A stretch of DNA of 6,565 nt from an uncultured Collinsella sp. (GTDB taxonomy: Bacteria > Actinomycetota > Coriobacteriia > Coriobacteriales > Coriobacteriaceae), in contig CALJDJ010000069.1 in NCBI GenBank assembly GCA_938023705.1, forward strand, positions 1 to 6,565, read 5' to 3'. The position numbers and the translations under genes were made by a program. This document shows, piece after piece, positions 1 to 5,885 of this stretch. The notes beneath the pieces are model-generated. The model was not told the DNA's origin. It saw only the letters and a program-made list of their open reading frames with translations, and ran no database searches. The stretch's first letter is position 1. Each line of letters opens with the position of its first letter.

Positions 1-749
1 GGCAGGTCCTTCAGCCTGTAGGACCTGCCGGTTATCTTGACCAGGTGGCAGTGGTGGCACACCCTGTCCGCGATCGCGCTCGCCGCCACGTCGTCCCCGA
101 ACACCCTGCCCCAGCCGCTGATCCCCACGTTGGTGGTGATGATCGTCGAGCGCTGCTCGTAGCGCGTCGATATCAGCTGGAACAGCAGGTCCGCGCCCGC
201 GCTGCCGACGTCGAGGTAGCCGAGCTCGTCGATGATCAGCAGCCTCGAGTGGGCGTAGTACTTGAGCCTCTTCTTGAGGATGCCGCGCGACGAGGCGTCC
301 TCCAGGTCCTCGACGAGCCGGGCGCAGTCCACGAACCTGACCTCGCGCCCCGCCCTGACGGCCTCGATGCCCAGCGCGACGGCGAGGTGCGTCTTGCCCA
401 CGCCGGGGCTCCCCACGAGCAGGACGTTCTCGGCCCGCTCGACGAACCTCAGGGTCGCGAGCTCCTCGATCTCTGCGCGCGGGACCGACGGCTGGAAGTC
501 CCAGTCGAAGTCCGCCAGCCCCTTGACGTAGGGGAACCCCGACGAACGTATGCGCTGGTTGGTGATCCTGACCTCCCGGGCGGCGACCTCGACGCGCGTC
601 ATCTCCTCGAGGGCGGAGGCGAAGCCCCGCTCGCCCGCGGCGACCATCCTCACGTAGTCGGGCAGGGACGCCGCCATCTCGTGCAGCCCGAGCGCGGAGA
701 GGTTCGCCTGCGCCCTGATCGAGGGGCTGCCCTCCGCGACGGCGCCCAT
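1..749 (-). CDS. istB: IS21-family helper ATPase IstB (3' end cut by the window)
   Basis: IstB is the AAA+ ATPase that works with the IstA transposase, selecting and remodelling target DNA for IS21 transposition. I translated 249 codons from the ATG at 749 without meeting a stop; family members are about 250-265 aa, so only a few residues should be missing. An N-terminal helical region (1-95) precedes Walker A GSPGVGKT (113-120), Walker B LLIIDE (170-175), a TTN sensor-like motif (205-207) and the C-terminal ADRV...SYRL segment (227-246) typical of IstB. The start overlaps the istA stop in a TGATG, and a GGAGG lies 6 nt upstream inside the end of istA, so the two genes are translationally coupled. 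The alternative, a DnaC/DnaA-like loader, is excluded by the partner gene and the IstB-type C-terminus. Confidence 0.93.
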   Translation of the reverse strand, partial: MGAVAEGSPSIRAQANLSALGLHEMAASLPDYVRMVAAGERGFASALEEMTRVEVAAREVRITNQRIRSSGFPYVKGLADFDWDFQPSVPRAEIEELATLRFVERAENVLLVGSPGVGKTHLAVALGIEAVRAGREVRFVDCARLVEDLEDASSRGILKKRLKYYAHSRLLIIDELGYLDVGSAGADLLFQLISTRYEQRSTIITTNVGISGWGRVFGDDVAASAIADRVCHHCHLVKITGRSYRLKDL

Positions 750-1981
750 CACGCCCCTCCGAGCGAGTCGAGCAGCGCGAGGTTGGCGCGCGCGGCCTCG
801 GCGATGTCCGCGTCGGCCAGGCCCCGCTTCCCCTCGAGGGCCTGCCCATAGTGGTCGGGGTCGTAGTTGATGGGCCTCGACGGCCCGGACGCGGCGTCGT
901 GGACGGCGACCTCCTCGCCGGCCATCCTCACAACGACCTGGCCGCCGGGCATCGCTATGACGCTCACGCGCCGGCCGATGCAGCGCCTGGGCACGGACCA
1001 CTCCCTGCCGGCGGCCCTGACGAGCATGGTCGGCGGGACGGTCTGGACGCTCACGTCGCCCACCATCGACTCGAGGAGCCGGAGGTTCCCGATGGGCCGC
1101 AGGCTCTCCTTCTCCCGCATGAACAGCGCGTCGGGCGGCAGGCCGGTGGTGCGGTTCGGCTCCGAGTTGGCCTGGGCCTCGACCCGGGCCACCGCCTCGG
1201 CGAGGCCGCTCCACCCGGTGAACTCGCCGCCGTAGGCGAGCAGGCGGTTCAGGAAGCGGTTGGCCGACTCGTCCTTGCCCTTGGTCTGCGGCGAGCGCGG
1301 CGCGCAGAGTCTGAGCTCGAAGCCGGCCTCCCGCGCGAACCGCCACGCCCTCTCCTGCCTGGTCCTCCTGCGGCCCGAGACGGTCACCAGGCACGACATG
1401 TTGTCCGTGATGCACTCCTCCGGGACGCCGCCGAGGCGGGTGAAGGTGGCGAGCAGGCAGGACAGCAGGTCGTCGAGCGTGCGGCTCCTGACCGGTATGA
1501 AGCGGTGCTTCCGGGAGTAGCCGAGCGTCGCGGTGAACACGCTGAACTCGAAGACCTCGCCCTCCGAGTCGACGAGCCTCATGCCCTCCTTCCAGTCGAA
1601 CTGCAGCCGCCTGCCCGGGGGCGTCTCGAACCGCGGGTGCGGCTCGCGGCCGCCCGCGCCCCCGAAGGGCACGTCGCGGGCCCGGCACCACGCGGTGAAG
1701 GCGCCGTACCCGGGCAGCCCCTCCCCGCGGCCCTCGCGCAGGAACGCGTAGACTGCCATCTTGGTCATCCCGGGCAGCTGGGCCTTCGCGCGGATCACCT
1801 CCTCGAGCGGGTCGAAGGCGCTGCCCCTCGCGGACCTCCCGTCGGCGGCGGACTCGCCCTCCCGCCAGTACTTGGCGACCGTGTGCCGGTCCATGCCGTG
1901 CCTCCTCGCGATCTCGCTGAAGTTCGGCTTCGCGCCGGACCCCCTGTAGACGTTCAGCTCTCCCATTACGTTTCGCTCCAT
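749..1981 (-). CDS. istA: IS21-family transposase IstA (DDE/rve integrase core)
   Basis: IstA cuts and joins the IS21 ends. The 410-aa product has an N-terminal helix-turn-helix (about 21-42, FSEIARRHGMDRHTVAKYWR) and an rve/RNase H-like core. The likely catalytic acidic residues are D129 (QFDW), D193 (ITDNM) and E238 in the PQTKGKDE motif. The C-terminal beta-rich domain (about 305-375) resembles the DNA-binding tail of IS21 transposases. Length is in the family's normal range. I chose the ATG at 1981 because GGGAGGAG precedes it at about 8 nt; an internal ATG at codon 6 also has a GGAG upstream and remains possible. The stop overlaps the istB start. Tandem transposase-binding-type repeats lie upstream at 2025-2110. 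The gene is visibly more GC-rich than the sugar-PTS genes to the right, consistent with transfer. Confidence 0.94.
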   Translation of the reverse strand: MERNVMGELNVYRGSGAKPNFSEIARRHGMDRHTVAKYWREGESAADGRSARGSAFDPLEEVIRAKAQLPGMTKMAVYAFLREGRGEGLPGYGAFTAWCRARDVPFGGAGGREPHPRFETPPGRRLQFDWKEGMRLVDSEGEVFEFSVFTATLGYSRKHRFIPVRSRTLDDLLSCLLATFTRLGGVPEECITDNMSCLVTVSGRRRTRQERAWRFAREAGFELRLCAPRSPQTKGKDESANRFLNRLLAYGGEFTGWSGLAEAVARVEAQANSEPNRTTGLPPDALFMREKESLRPIGNLRLLESMVGDVSVQTVPPTMLVRAAGREWSVPRRCIGRRVSVIAMPGGQVVVRMAGEEVAVHDAASGPSRPINYDPDHYGQALEGKRGLADADIAEAARANLALLDSLGGA

Positions 1982-2024
1982 ATCCCGCTCCTCCCGGGTC
2001 GGATACCCGATCGGAGCATAGTTC

Positions 2025-2110
2025 CGTTAGCGCAGTTGGTGAAAGTACGTTAGCGGGGTCGGCGAAAGCGCGTTAGCGCATTCGGCGAGATGCGTTTGCG
2101 AAAGTGGTCA
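2025..2110 (-). repeat. IS21 terminus with tandem ~23-bp repeats (probable IstA binding sites)
   Basis: Three consecutive units begin CGTTAGCG at 2025, 2048 and 2071 (23, 23 and 22 bp) and share a G(A/G)(A/G)A-type tail before the next unit. A shortened unit, CGTTTGCGAAAGTGGTCA, runs from 2093 to about 2110. Read in the istA direction, the units have the form CTTTCGC-N-GCTAACG. Multiple internal repeats next to the terminus are a known feature of IS21-family ends and are taken to bind the transposase. The istA promoter must lie in or beside this array, so the repeats could also autoregulate istA; that is inference. Confidence 0.8.
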
Positions 2111-2616
2111 ATTTTAGATTAGCGCTAACACTCGTCGAGGCCGAGAACAGGCAGGTCAGGTTCCTTGCCGCCCGGATATCGGAGGCCCTCGACGAGGCCG
2201 GGGCCCTCGAGGCCGAGACGGCGGCGCTGCTCGAGGGCGACGAGACCTACGCGTGCCTGCTCACCGTGCCCGGCATCGGCCCGAGGACCGCGGCGCAGCT
2301 CGCGGTGTCGGTCGACATCGGGAGGTTCCCGGACCACGACCACCTGGCCTCGTACCGCGGCATAGCCCCGAGGGTGAGGAGCTCCGGCACGTCGGTGAGG
2401 TCGGTCAGGGCGTCCAGGCGCGGCGACGCGAGGCTCAAGTCCCTGCTGATCTTCTCGTGCAACAGCCTGGTGAGGTCCTCGGGGCGCTACGGCGAGTACT
2501 GCCGGGCCTGCAGGGCGCGGGGAATGGGTCACGGGCGGGCGCTCAAGGCCGTCGCGAGGAAGCGGCTCAGGGCGATATACGCCGTGATGCGCGACCGGGT
2601 GCCCTACCGGGAGTAG
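2111..2616 (+). pseudogene. IS110-family transposase, C-terminal half only (disrupted by the IS21 insertion)
   Basis: IS110-family proteins are DEDD/serine recombinases guided by an element-encoded bridge RNA. This fragment keeps the central coiled-coil-like helix, the helix-hairpin-helix LLTVPGIGPRTAAQLA, then FPDHDHLASYRGIAPR, the SSG motif that carries the family's conserved catalytic serine, the RRGDARLK basic segment and the C-terminal AVARKRLRAIYAVM helix, ending at TAG 2614-2616. This is the Transposase_20 domain. The N-terminal RuvC-like DEDD domain (about the first half of a ~400-aa protein) is absent. An open frame can be extended back to a GTG at 2104, but its first two or three codons come from the IS21 end and no Shine-Dalgarno site precedes it, so I treat it as a broken gene. 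The missing half should lie on the other side of the IS21 copy, left of the window. Confidence 0.88.
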
Positions 2617-2648
2617 CCCCGACGGTTGACAAAACTATAGGAACACCC
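2111..2648 (+). mobile_element. IS110-family element, right-hand remnant with its right end
   Basis: This is the transposase C-terminal half plus 32 bp of downstream non-coding sequence (2617-2648). The right boundary is inferred from the point where similarity to the palindromic repeat begins (2649), so it is uncertain by several bases. With so little space after the stop there is no room for a bridge RNA downstream. If this element encodes one, it should lie upstream of the transposase (IS110-group layout), outside this window. A perfect TTGACA at 2626-2631 lies 17 bp inside the inferred end and points outward. Confidence 0.6.
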
Positions 2649-2683
2649 AACGACTAGCCATTTAAGAACGTCCCCAATGACTA
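2649..2683 (+). repeat. Half-copy of a palindromic intergenic repeat, next to the IS110 right end
   Basis: By direct comparison, 30 of these 35 bases match 6314-6348, the right part of the intact 56-bp palindrome downstream of manO. The shared core includes ACGACTAG, CATT and AAGAACGTC, with ATGACTA at the far end. The matching left arm (expected to contain GACGTTCTT) is not present to the left, where the IS110 end begins. The simplest reading is that the insertion split the repeat near its centre. Confidence 0.65.
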
Positions 2684-2723
2684 CTTTGCTAGAGCATATT
2701 GCTCGCTATTAGTCAAGTCACAG

Positions 2724-2898
2724 CTGTTTAAACGAAATAGCCTCAGTCTCAGCACGTTTGCATCTGTTTAAAAGCGGTAATAATGACAGCATGCGCATAT
2801 CCATCGTGTAAGTATTGGTTGGGTATCAGTTATCAGCGGCAGATCAGCCAATGATGCTGGAATGTAATCAACTTGTAACAAATTAAGACGTTTAAACA
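2724..2898. promoter_or_regulatory. Three TTTAAA-centred motifs, candidate operators for the PTS operon
   Basis: CTGTTTAAACG (2724-2734), CTGTTTAAAAG (2764-2774) and ACGTTTAAACA (2888-2898) share a GTTTAAAC-type core. The first and third cores are perfect 8-bp palindromes. The first two lie 40 bp apart and the third 124 bp further on, close to whole helical turns. Repeated palindromes upstream of a sugar operon suggest a regulator, but A/T-rich 8-mers recur by chance and no regulator gene is in the window. Confidence 0.25.
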
Positions 2899-2912
2899 AA
2901 TAATGCTACCTT

Positions 2913-2954
2913 TTGCAGTTTTTCAAACAATTCTGCTGTATTTGCAGCTATACT
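2913..2954 (+). promoter_or_regulatory. Candidate sigma70-type promoter(s) for manXYZ
   Basis: Two overlapping possibilities exist. One is TTGCAG (2913-2918) with an 18-bp spacer and TGTATT (2937-2942), preceded by an extended TGC. The other is the better -10 hexamer TATACT (2949-2954), which lacks a convincing -35. Either would give a short leader before the AAGGAGG site. I saw no sigma54 -24/-12 signature of the kind used by mannose PTS operons of many Firmicutes. Confidence 0.3.
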
Positions 2955-3001
2955 CCATAACTGTCGTGTAGGAATTACGTAGACAAAAAGGAGGTTATGT
3001 G

Positions 3002-3991
3002 ATGGTAAGTATTGTTCTTGCTAGCCATGGTGACTTGGCGGCTGGAATCAAGCAGACGGGCTCGATGGTCTTTGGCGATCAGCCGTCTGTAGCCGTGGTC
3101 TCGCTCGAGCCGAGCATGGGCCCCGACGACTTCCGAGCCAAGGTCGAGGAAGCAGTCGCTTCCTTCGAGGACCAGGAGCAGGTGCTCTTCCTCGTTGATC
3201 TGTGGGGCGGCACGCCCTTCAACCAGATCAGCGGTCTCATCGAGGGCCATGATTCCTGGGCTATCGTCACCGGTGTCAACCTGCCTATGCTCATCGAGGC
3301 ATATTCGCAGCGCTTTGACGCAAAGAACACTGCACATGCGATCGCAAAACATCTCGTGACTGAGGCTAAGGCCGGCGTGCGCGTCAAGCCCGAGTCTCTG
3401 GAGCCCGAGGAGAAGAAGCCGGCTGCGGCCGCCGCTGCTCCTGCGGGTGCCATTCCTCCGGGAACGGTGATCGGCGACGGGCACATCAAGATCGCCCACG
3501 TCCGTATCGACACGCGTCTGCTGCATGGTCAGGTGGCCACCACGTGGACCAAGCAGATCAACCCCAACCGCATCATCGTGGTCTCCGACGGCGTTGCTCA
3601 CGACGAGCTCCGCAAGACCATGATCGAGCAGGCTGCCCCTCCGGGAGTCCATGCCAACGTCGTGCCCATCAAGAAGATGGCCGAGGTCGTCAAGGACACG
3701 CGCTTTGGCGACACCAAGGCGATGCTGCTGTTCGAGAACCCGCAGGATCTGCTCAGGGCCATCGAGGCCGGCGTCGACATCAAGGAAGCCAACATCGGTT
3801 CCATGGCCCACTCCAAGGGCAAGGTCGTCGTCACTAACGCTGTCGCTATGGGCGATGACGACGTCAAGACCATCGAGGCTCTCAAGGCCAAGGGCGTCAA
3901 GTTCGAGGTCCGCAAGGTTCCTTCGGATTCCTCCGAGGATCTCGACGCCATGTTGAAGAAAGCAAAGGCCGAACTGGCCGCTCAAGCATAG
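3002..3991 (+). CDS. manX: Mannose-family PTS fused EIIA-EIIB component (ManX/ManL type)
   Basis: This is the cytoplasmic phosphotransfer subunit of a mannose-class PTS permease. It takes phosphate from HPr and passes it to sugar entering through EIIC/EIID. The 329-aa product has an EIIA domain (1-125) with active His9 in ASHGD and the LWGGTPFN motif (68-74). A Glu/Pro/Ala-rich flexible linker (about 129-158, with a run of six alanines) follows, then an EIIB domain (162-329) with phospho-acceptor His175 in RIDTRLLHGQVAT. EIIB residues AMLLFENPQD and NIGSMAHSKGK also match the family. I chose the ATG at 3002 because AAGGAGG ends 7 nt upstream. A GTG at 2999 is only 4 nt from it, and an ATG at 2997 meets a stop at once. 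It is the first gene of manXYZ, 18 bp ahead of manY. Mannose, glucose, fructose, glucosamine or other sugars are possible; sequence alone does not fix the substrate. Confidence 0.95.
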   Translation: MVSIVLASHGDLAAGIKQTGSMVFGDQPSVAVVSLEPSMGPDDFRAKVEEAVASFEDQEQVLFLVDLWGGTPFNQISGLIEGHDSWAIVTGVNLPMLIEAYSQRFDAKNTAHAIAKHLVTEAKAGVRVKPESLEPEEKKPAAAAAAPAGAIPPGTVIGDGHIKIAHVRIDTRLLHGQVATTWTKQINPNRIIVVSDGVAHDELRKTMIEQAAPPGVHANVVPIKKMAEVVKDTRFGDTKAMLLFENPQDLLRAIEAGVDIKEANIGSMAHSKGKVVVTNAVAMGDDDVKTIEALKAKGVKFEVRKVPSDSSEDLDAMLKKAKAELAAQA

Positions 3992-4009
3992 TAAAGGAGG
4001 GTCCGATAC

Positions 4010-4828
4010 ATGTCTGCAATCACTATTCTGCTTGTTGCGATTGTCGCGTTGCTTGCCGGTATGGAAGGCATTCTGGATGAGTTCCAGTTCCATCAGCCGC
4101 TCGTGGCATGCACGCTTATCGGTCTCGTAACCGGTCACCTTCAGGAGGGCATCCTCCTGGGCGGTTCGCTCCAGATGATGGCCCTTGGCTGGGCTAACGT
4201 CGGCGCCGCCGTCGCGCCTGACGCCGCTCTGGCCTCGGTCGCTTCTTCGATCATCATGGTGCTCGCCCTCAACGGTGGCGCCACCGATTCGGCCAAGGCC
4301 GTTACCGCCGCCATCGCCGTCGCCGTCCCGCTGTCGGTCGCTGGTCTGTTCCTGACCATGATCTGCCGTACCCTGGCTACCGCTATGGTTCACGGCATGG
4401 ACGCCTGCGCCGAGAAGGGCGACTTCGCCGGCATCGAGCGTTGGCAGTACGCCGGCATCCTCATGCAGGGTGTTCGTATCGCCATCCCGGCAGTACTTCT
4501 GTGCATCATCCCGGCCGAGGCTGTTACCAACGCGCTTAACGCTATGCCCGATTGGCTGTCCGGCGGCATGGCTGTCGGCGGCGGCATGGTCGCTTCCGTC
4601 GGTTACGCCATGGTCATCAACATGATGGCCACCAAGGAGACCTGGCCGTTCTTCATCCTCGGCTTTGTCCTTGCTGCCATCCCTCAGCTCACGCTGATCG
4701 CCCTTGGCCTCATCGGCATCTCCCTTGCCCTCATCTACCTTGGCCTTAAGGATCTGGCCAAGCAGGGTGGCGGCATGGGCGGTGGCTCCGGTGACCCGCT
4801 CGGCGACATTCTGAACGATTACGAGTAG
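4010..4828 (+). CDS. manY: Mannose-family PTS EIIC membrane component
   Basis: EIIC forms the membrane channel with EIID and carries most of the sugar-binding surface. The 272-aa, very hydrophobic protein shows the family signature TGHLQEGILLGGSLQMMALGWANVG (split here as TGHLQEGILLGG, 41-52, then SLQMMALGWANVG, 53-65). PDAALASVASSIIMVLALNGG (about 70-90) follows, and then several further membrane segments (about 100-120, 150-170, 185-205, 213-245). The C-terminal tail is polar and glycine-rich (GGGMGGGSGD, 253-262). Length is close to the usual 260-270 aa. AAAGGAGG (3993-4000) lies 9 nt before the ATG. The gap to manX is 18 bp and the manY stop overlaps the next gene's Shine-Dalgarno site, indicating one polycistronic message. 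Confidence 0.95.
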   Translation: MSAITILLVAIVALLAGMEGILDEFQFHQPLVACTLIGLVTGHLQEGILLGGSLQMMALGWANVGAAVAPDAALASVASSIIMVLALNGGATDSAKAVTAAIAVAVPLSVAGLFLTMICRTLATAMVHGMDACAEKGDFAGIERWQYAGILMQGVRIAIPAVLLCIIPAEAVTNALNAMPDWLSGGMAVGGGMVASVGYAMVINMMATKETWPFFILGFVLAAIPQLTLIALGLIGISLALIYLGLKDLAKQGGGMGGGSGDPLGDILNDYE

Positions 4829-4844
4829 GAGGGGAGTGATACAT

Positions 4845-5765
4845 ATGGCAGAGAACAAGATTCAGCTCACCAAGGCTGACCGTAAGAAGGTTTGCTTCCG
4901 TCATCAGTTCCTTCAGGGCTCGTGGAACTACGAGCGTATGCAGAACGGCGGCTGGTGCTTCGCAATGATCCCTGCGATCAAGAAGCTCTACACCAGCAAG
5001 GATGACCAGATTGCCGCTCTTAAGCGCCACCTGGAGTTCTATAACACCCACCCCTATGTTTCCGCCCCCGTCATTGGCGTTACCCTCGCCCTCGAGGAGG
5101 AGCGCGCCAACGGTGCTCCGATTGACGACGTCGCCATTCAGGGCGTCAAGGTCGGTATGATGGGCCCGCTCGCCGGCGTCGGCGACCCCGCCTTCTGGTT
5201 CACCCTTCGCCCGATTCTGGGCGCACTGGGCGCTTCCCTGGCCCTGTCCGGCAGCATCGCCGGTCCGCTGCTGTTCTTCTTCGCGTGGAACATCATCCGT
5301 TACGCCTTCCTGTGGTACACGCAGGAGTTTGGCTACAAGGTCGGCTCCTCCATCGCCAAGGACCTCTCCGGCGGTCTGATGGGCAAGGTCACCGAGGGTG
5401 CTTCCATCCTTGGTATGTTCATCATCGGCGCCCTTGTCGAGCGTTGGGTTTCCATCTCCTTTACCCCGGTCGTCTCCAAGGTCACGCAGTCTGCTGGCGC
5501 CTATATTGACTGGGCCAACCTGCCCGCCGGTTCTGAGGGCATCAAGCAGGCATTGACGATGTACAGCTCTGTCGGTGCCAACGCACTCGACCCGGTGAAG
5601 GTCACCACGCTTCAGGCCAACCTCGATCAGCTCATCCCCGGTCTTGCCGCCGTGTGCCTGACCCTTCTGGTCTGCAAGCTCCTCAAGAAGAAGGTCAGCC
5701 CGATCGTCATCATCCTGGCTCTCTTCGCCGTCGGCATCATCGGTCGCGTCTGCGGCTTCATGTAA
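4845..5765 (+). CDS. manZ: Mannose-family PTS EIID membrane component
   Basis: EIID completes the membrane complex with EIIC and is specific to the mannose superfamily of PTS permeases. The 306-aa product begins with a charged N-terminal region (LTKADRKKVCFRHQFLQGSWNYERMQ) typical of EIID. HPYVSAPVIGVTLALEEERA (69-88) and KVGMMGPLAGVGDPAFWFTL (102-121) follow, the two most recognisable family blocks. Hydrophobic stretches lie at about 125-157 and 185-206, and a strongly hydrophobic C-terminal segment (265-305) ends VCGFM. The ATG at 4845 is preferred because GGAG (4833-4836) is 8 nt upstream and MAENKIQL fits the family; a GTG at 4836 would overlap that ribosome site. The gap after manY is 16 bp. 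In several bacteria EIIC/EIID also serve as receptors for phage DNA entry or bacteriocins; nothing here tests that. Confidence 0.95.
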   Translation: MAENKIQLTKADRKKVCFRHQFLQGSWNYERMQNGGWCFAMIPAIKKLYTSKDDQIAALKRHLEFYNTHPYVSAPVIGVTLALEEERANGAPIDDVAIQGVKVGMMGPLAGVGDPAFWFTLRPILGALGASLALSGSIAGPLLFFFAWNIIRYAFLWYTQEFGYKVGSSIAKDLSGGLMGKVTEGASILGMFIIGALVERWVSISFTPVVSKVTQSAGAYIDWANLPAGSEGIKQALTMYSSVGANALDPVKVTTLQANLDQLIPGLAAVCLTLLVCKLLKKKVSPIVIILALFAVGIIGRVCGFM

Positions 5766-5815
5766 GCACGCTTCGGCTTAAGACCGAGAGTTGCTAGGCA
5801 AGGGCTTTTGAGCCA

Positions 5816-5845
5816 TTGAAACGGACCGCACCCGGTGGGTACACT
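5816..5845 (+). promoter_or_regulatory. Candidate manO promoter embedded in the manZ terminator
   Basis: TTGAAA (5816-5821), an 18-bp spacer and TACACT (5840-5845) form a fair sigma70-type promoter. The -10 hexamer is the same as the one before the tRNA gene. Initiation 6-8 bp downstream (about 5851-5853) would fall in the right arm of the terminator hairpin. A transcript starting here would therefore lack the left arm and not be terminated by it. Confidence 0.4.
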
Positions 5846-5866
5846 GGATGCGGTCCGATTGTTTTT
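5822..5866 (+). terminator. Rho-independent terminator after manZ
   Basis: CGGACCGCA (5822-5830) pairs perfectly with TGCGGTCCG (5849-5857). Inside, CCGGTG pairs with CACTGG (one G-U) around a GGTA loop, giving a long stem with one internal mismatch. GTTTTT and further T residues (5861-5866) follow. It is 57 bp past the manZ stop and 20 bp before the manO start, so it would end or attenuate manXYZ transcription ahead of manO. Confidence 0.8.
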
Positions 5867-5885
5867 ATTGGAGGGCGAGGCGCGT

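Larger units (their letters stand above)
1..2110 (-). mobile_element. IS21-family insertion sequence, partial (istB-side end outside the window)
   Basis: An istA-istB pair in the IS21 order reads leftward. A repeat-bearing terminus lies upstream of istA. On the minus strand the terminus would begin TGACCACTTTCGC, giving the 5'-TG typical of IS21 ends, and placing the end at about 2110. Just beyond it the reading frame of a different transposase (IS110 family) begins abruptly, which supports the boundary. The istB-side terminus and the target duplication are left of base 1, so neither the total length nor the 4-8 bp duplication usual for this family can be checked. Both genes are open and keep their catalytic motifs, so the copy may be active. 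Confidence 0.85.
2617..3001. other. Gene-free AT-rich region between the IS remnant and manX
   Basis: I find no credible gene here. From left to right it holds: the IS110 right end (to about 2648); the half-palindrome (2649-2683); a small GAGCA-TAT-TGCTC hairpin (2692-2704); TTTAAA-centred motifs at 2724-2734, 2764-2774 and 2888-2898; an ATGCGCAT palindrome (2791-2798); three ATCAG repeats within 2824-2848 (TATCAG at 2824 and 2831, GATCAG at 2842); TTTGCAG twice (2912-2918 and 2941-2947); and the manX ribosome binding site AAGGAGG (2988-2994). The stretch is conspicuously AT-richer than both flanks, as expected for a regulatory leader. Confidence 0.6.

Noticed and set aside
45..851. 268-codon plus-strand open frame opposite istB
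   Set aside because: It is the shadow of istB; the minus strand carries Walker A and B motifs in the real frame, whereas this translation is low-complexity.
851..2053. 400-codon plus-strand open frame opposite istA
   Set aside because: It is a mirror frame of the transposase with Pro/Arg/Ala/Gly-rich translation. It runs through the IS21 terminal repeats and has no Shine-Dalgarno site or recognisable domain.
2125..2532. Minus-strand open frame opposite the IS110 transposase fragment
   Set aside because: The plus-strand frame carries the helix-hairpin-helix and SSG motifs of IS110 transposases; the opposite frame has no recognisable content.
2692..2704. GAGCA-TAT-TGCTC hairpin as a terminator
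   Set aside because: The stem is only 5 bp with no T-run; it is too weak to call.
2901..2925. Possible sigma54 -24/-12 promoter around TTGCA at 2913-2918
   Set aside because: The upstream GG element is not at the required distance; the nearest TG-C-AC-like bases are about 2 bp out of register, and several bases mismatch.
2999..3001. GTG start for manX three bases upstream of the chosen ATG
   Set aside because: Only 4 nt separate it from GGAGG, against 7 nt for the ATG at 3002. The choice changes the protein by one residue.
2975..4858. 627-codon open frame on the minus strand across manX and manY
   Set aside because: It is antisense to two clearly recognisable PTS genes, its translation is low-complexity (rich in D, H, G, R) with no family resemblance, and long shadow frames are expected opposite GC-rich codons.
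5835..5885. 17-codon N-terminal extension of the DUF956 gene from a GTG at 5835
   Set aside because: It begins within the terminator hairpin with no ribosome site, and the family starts at the MAQS-type methionine.
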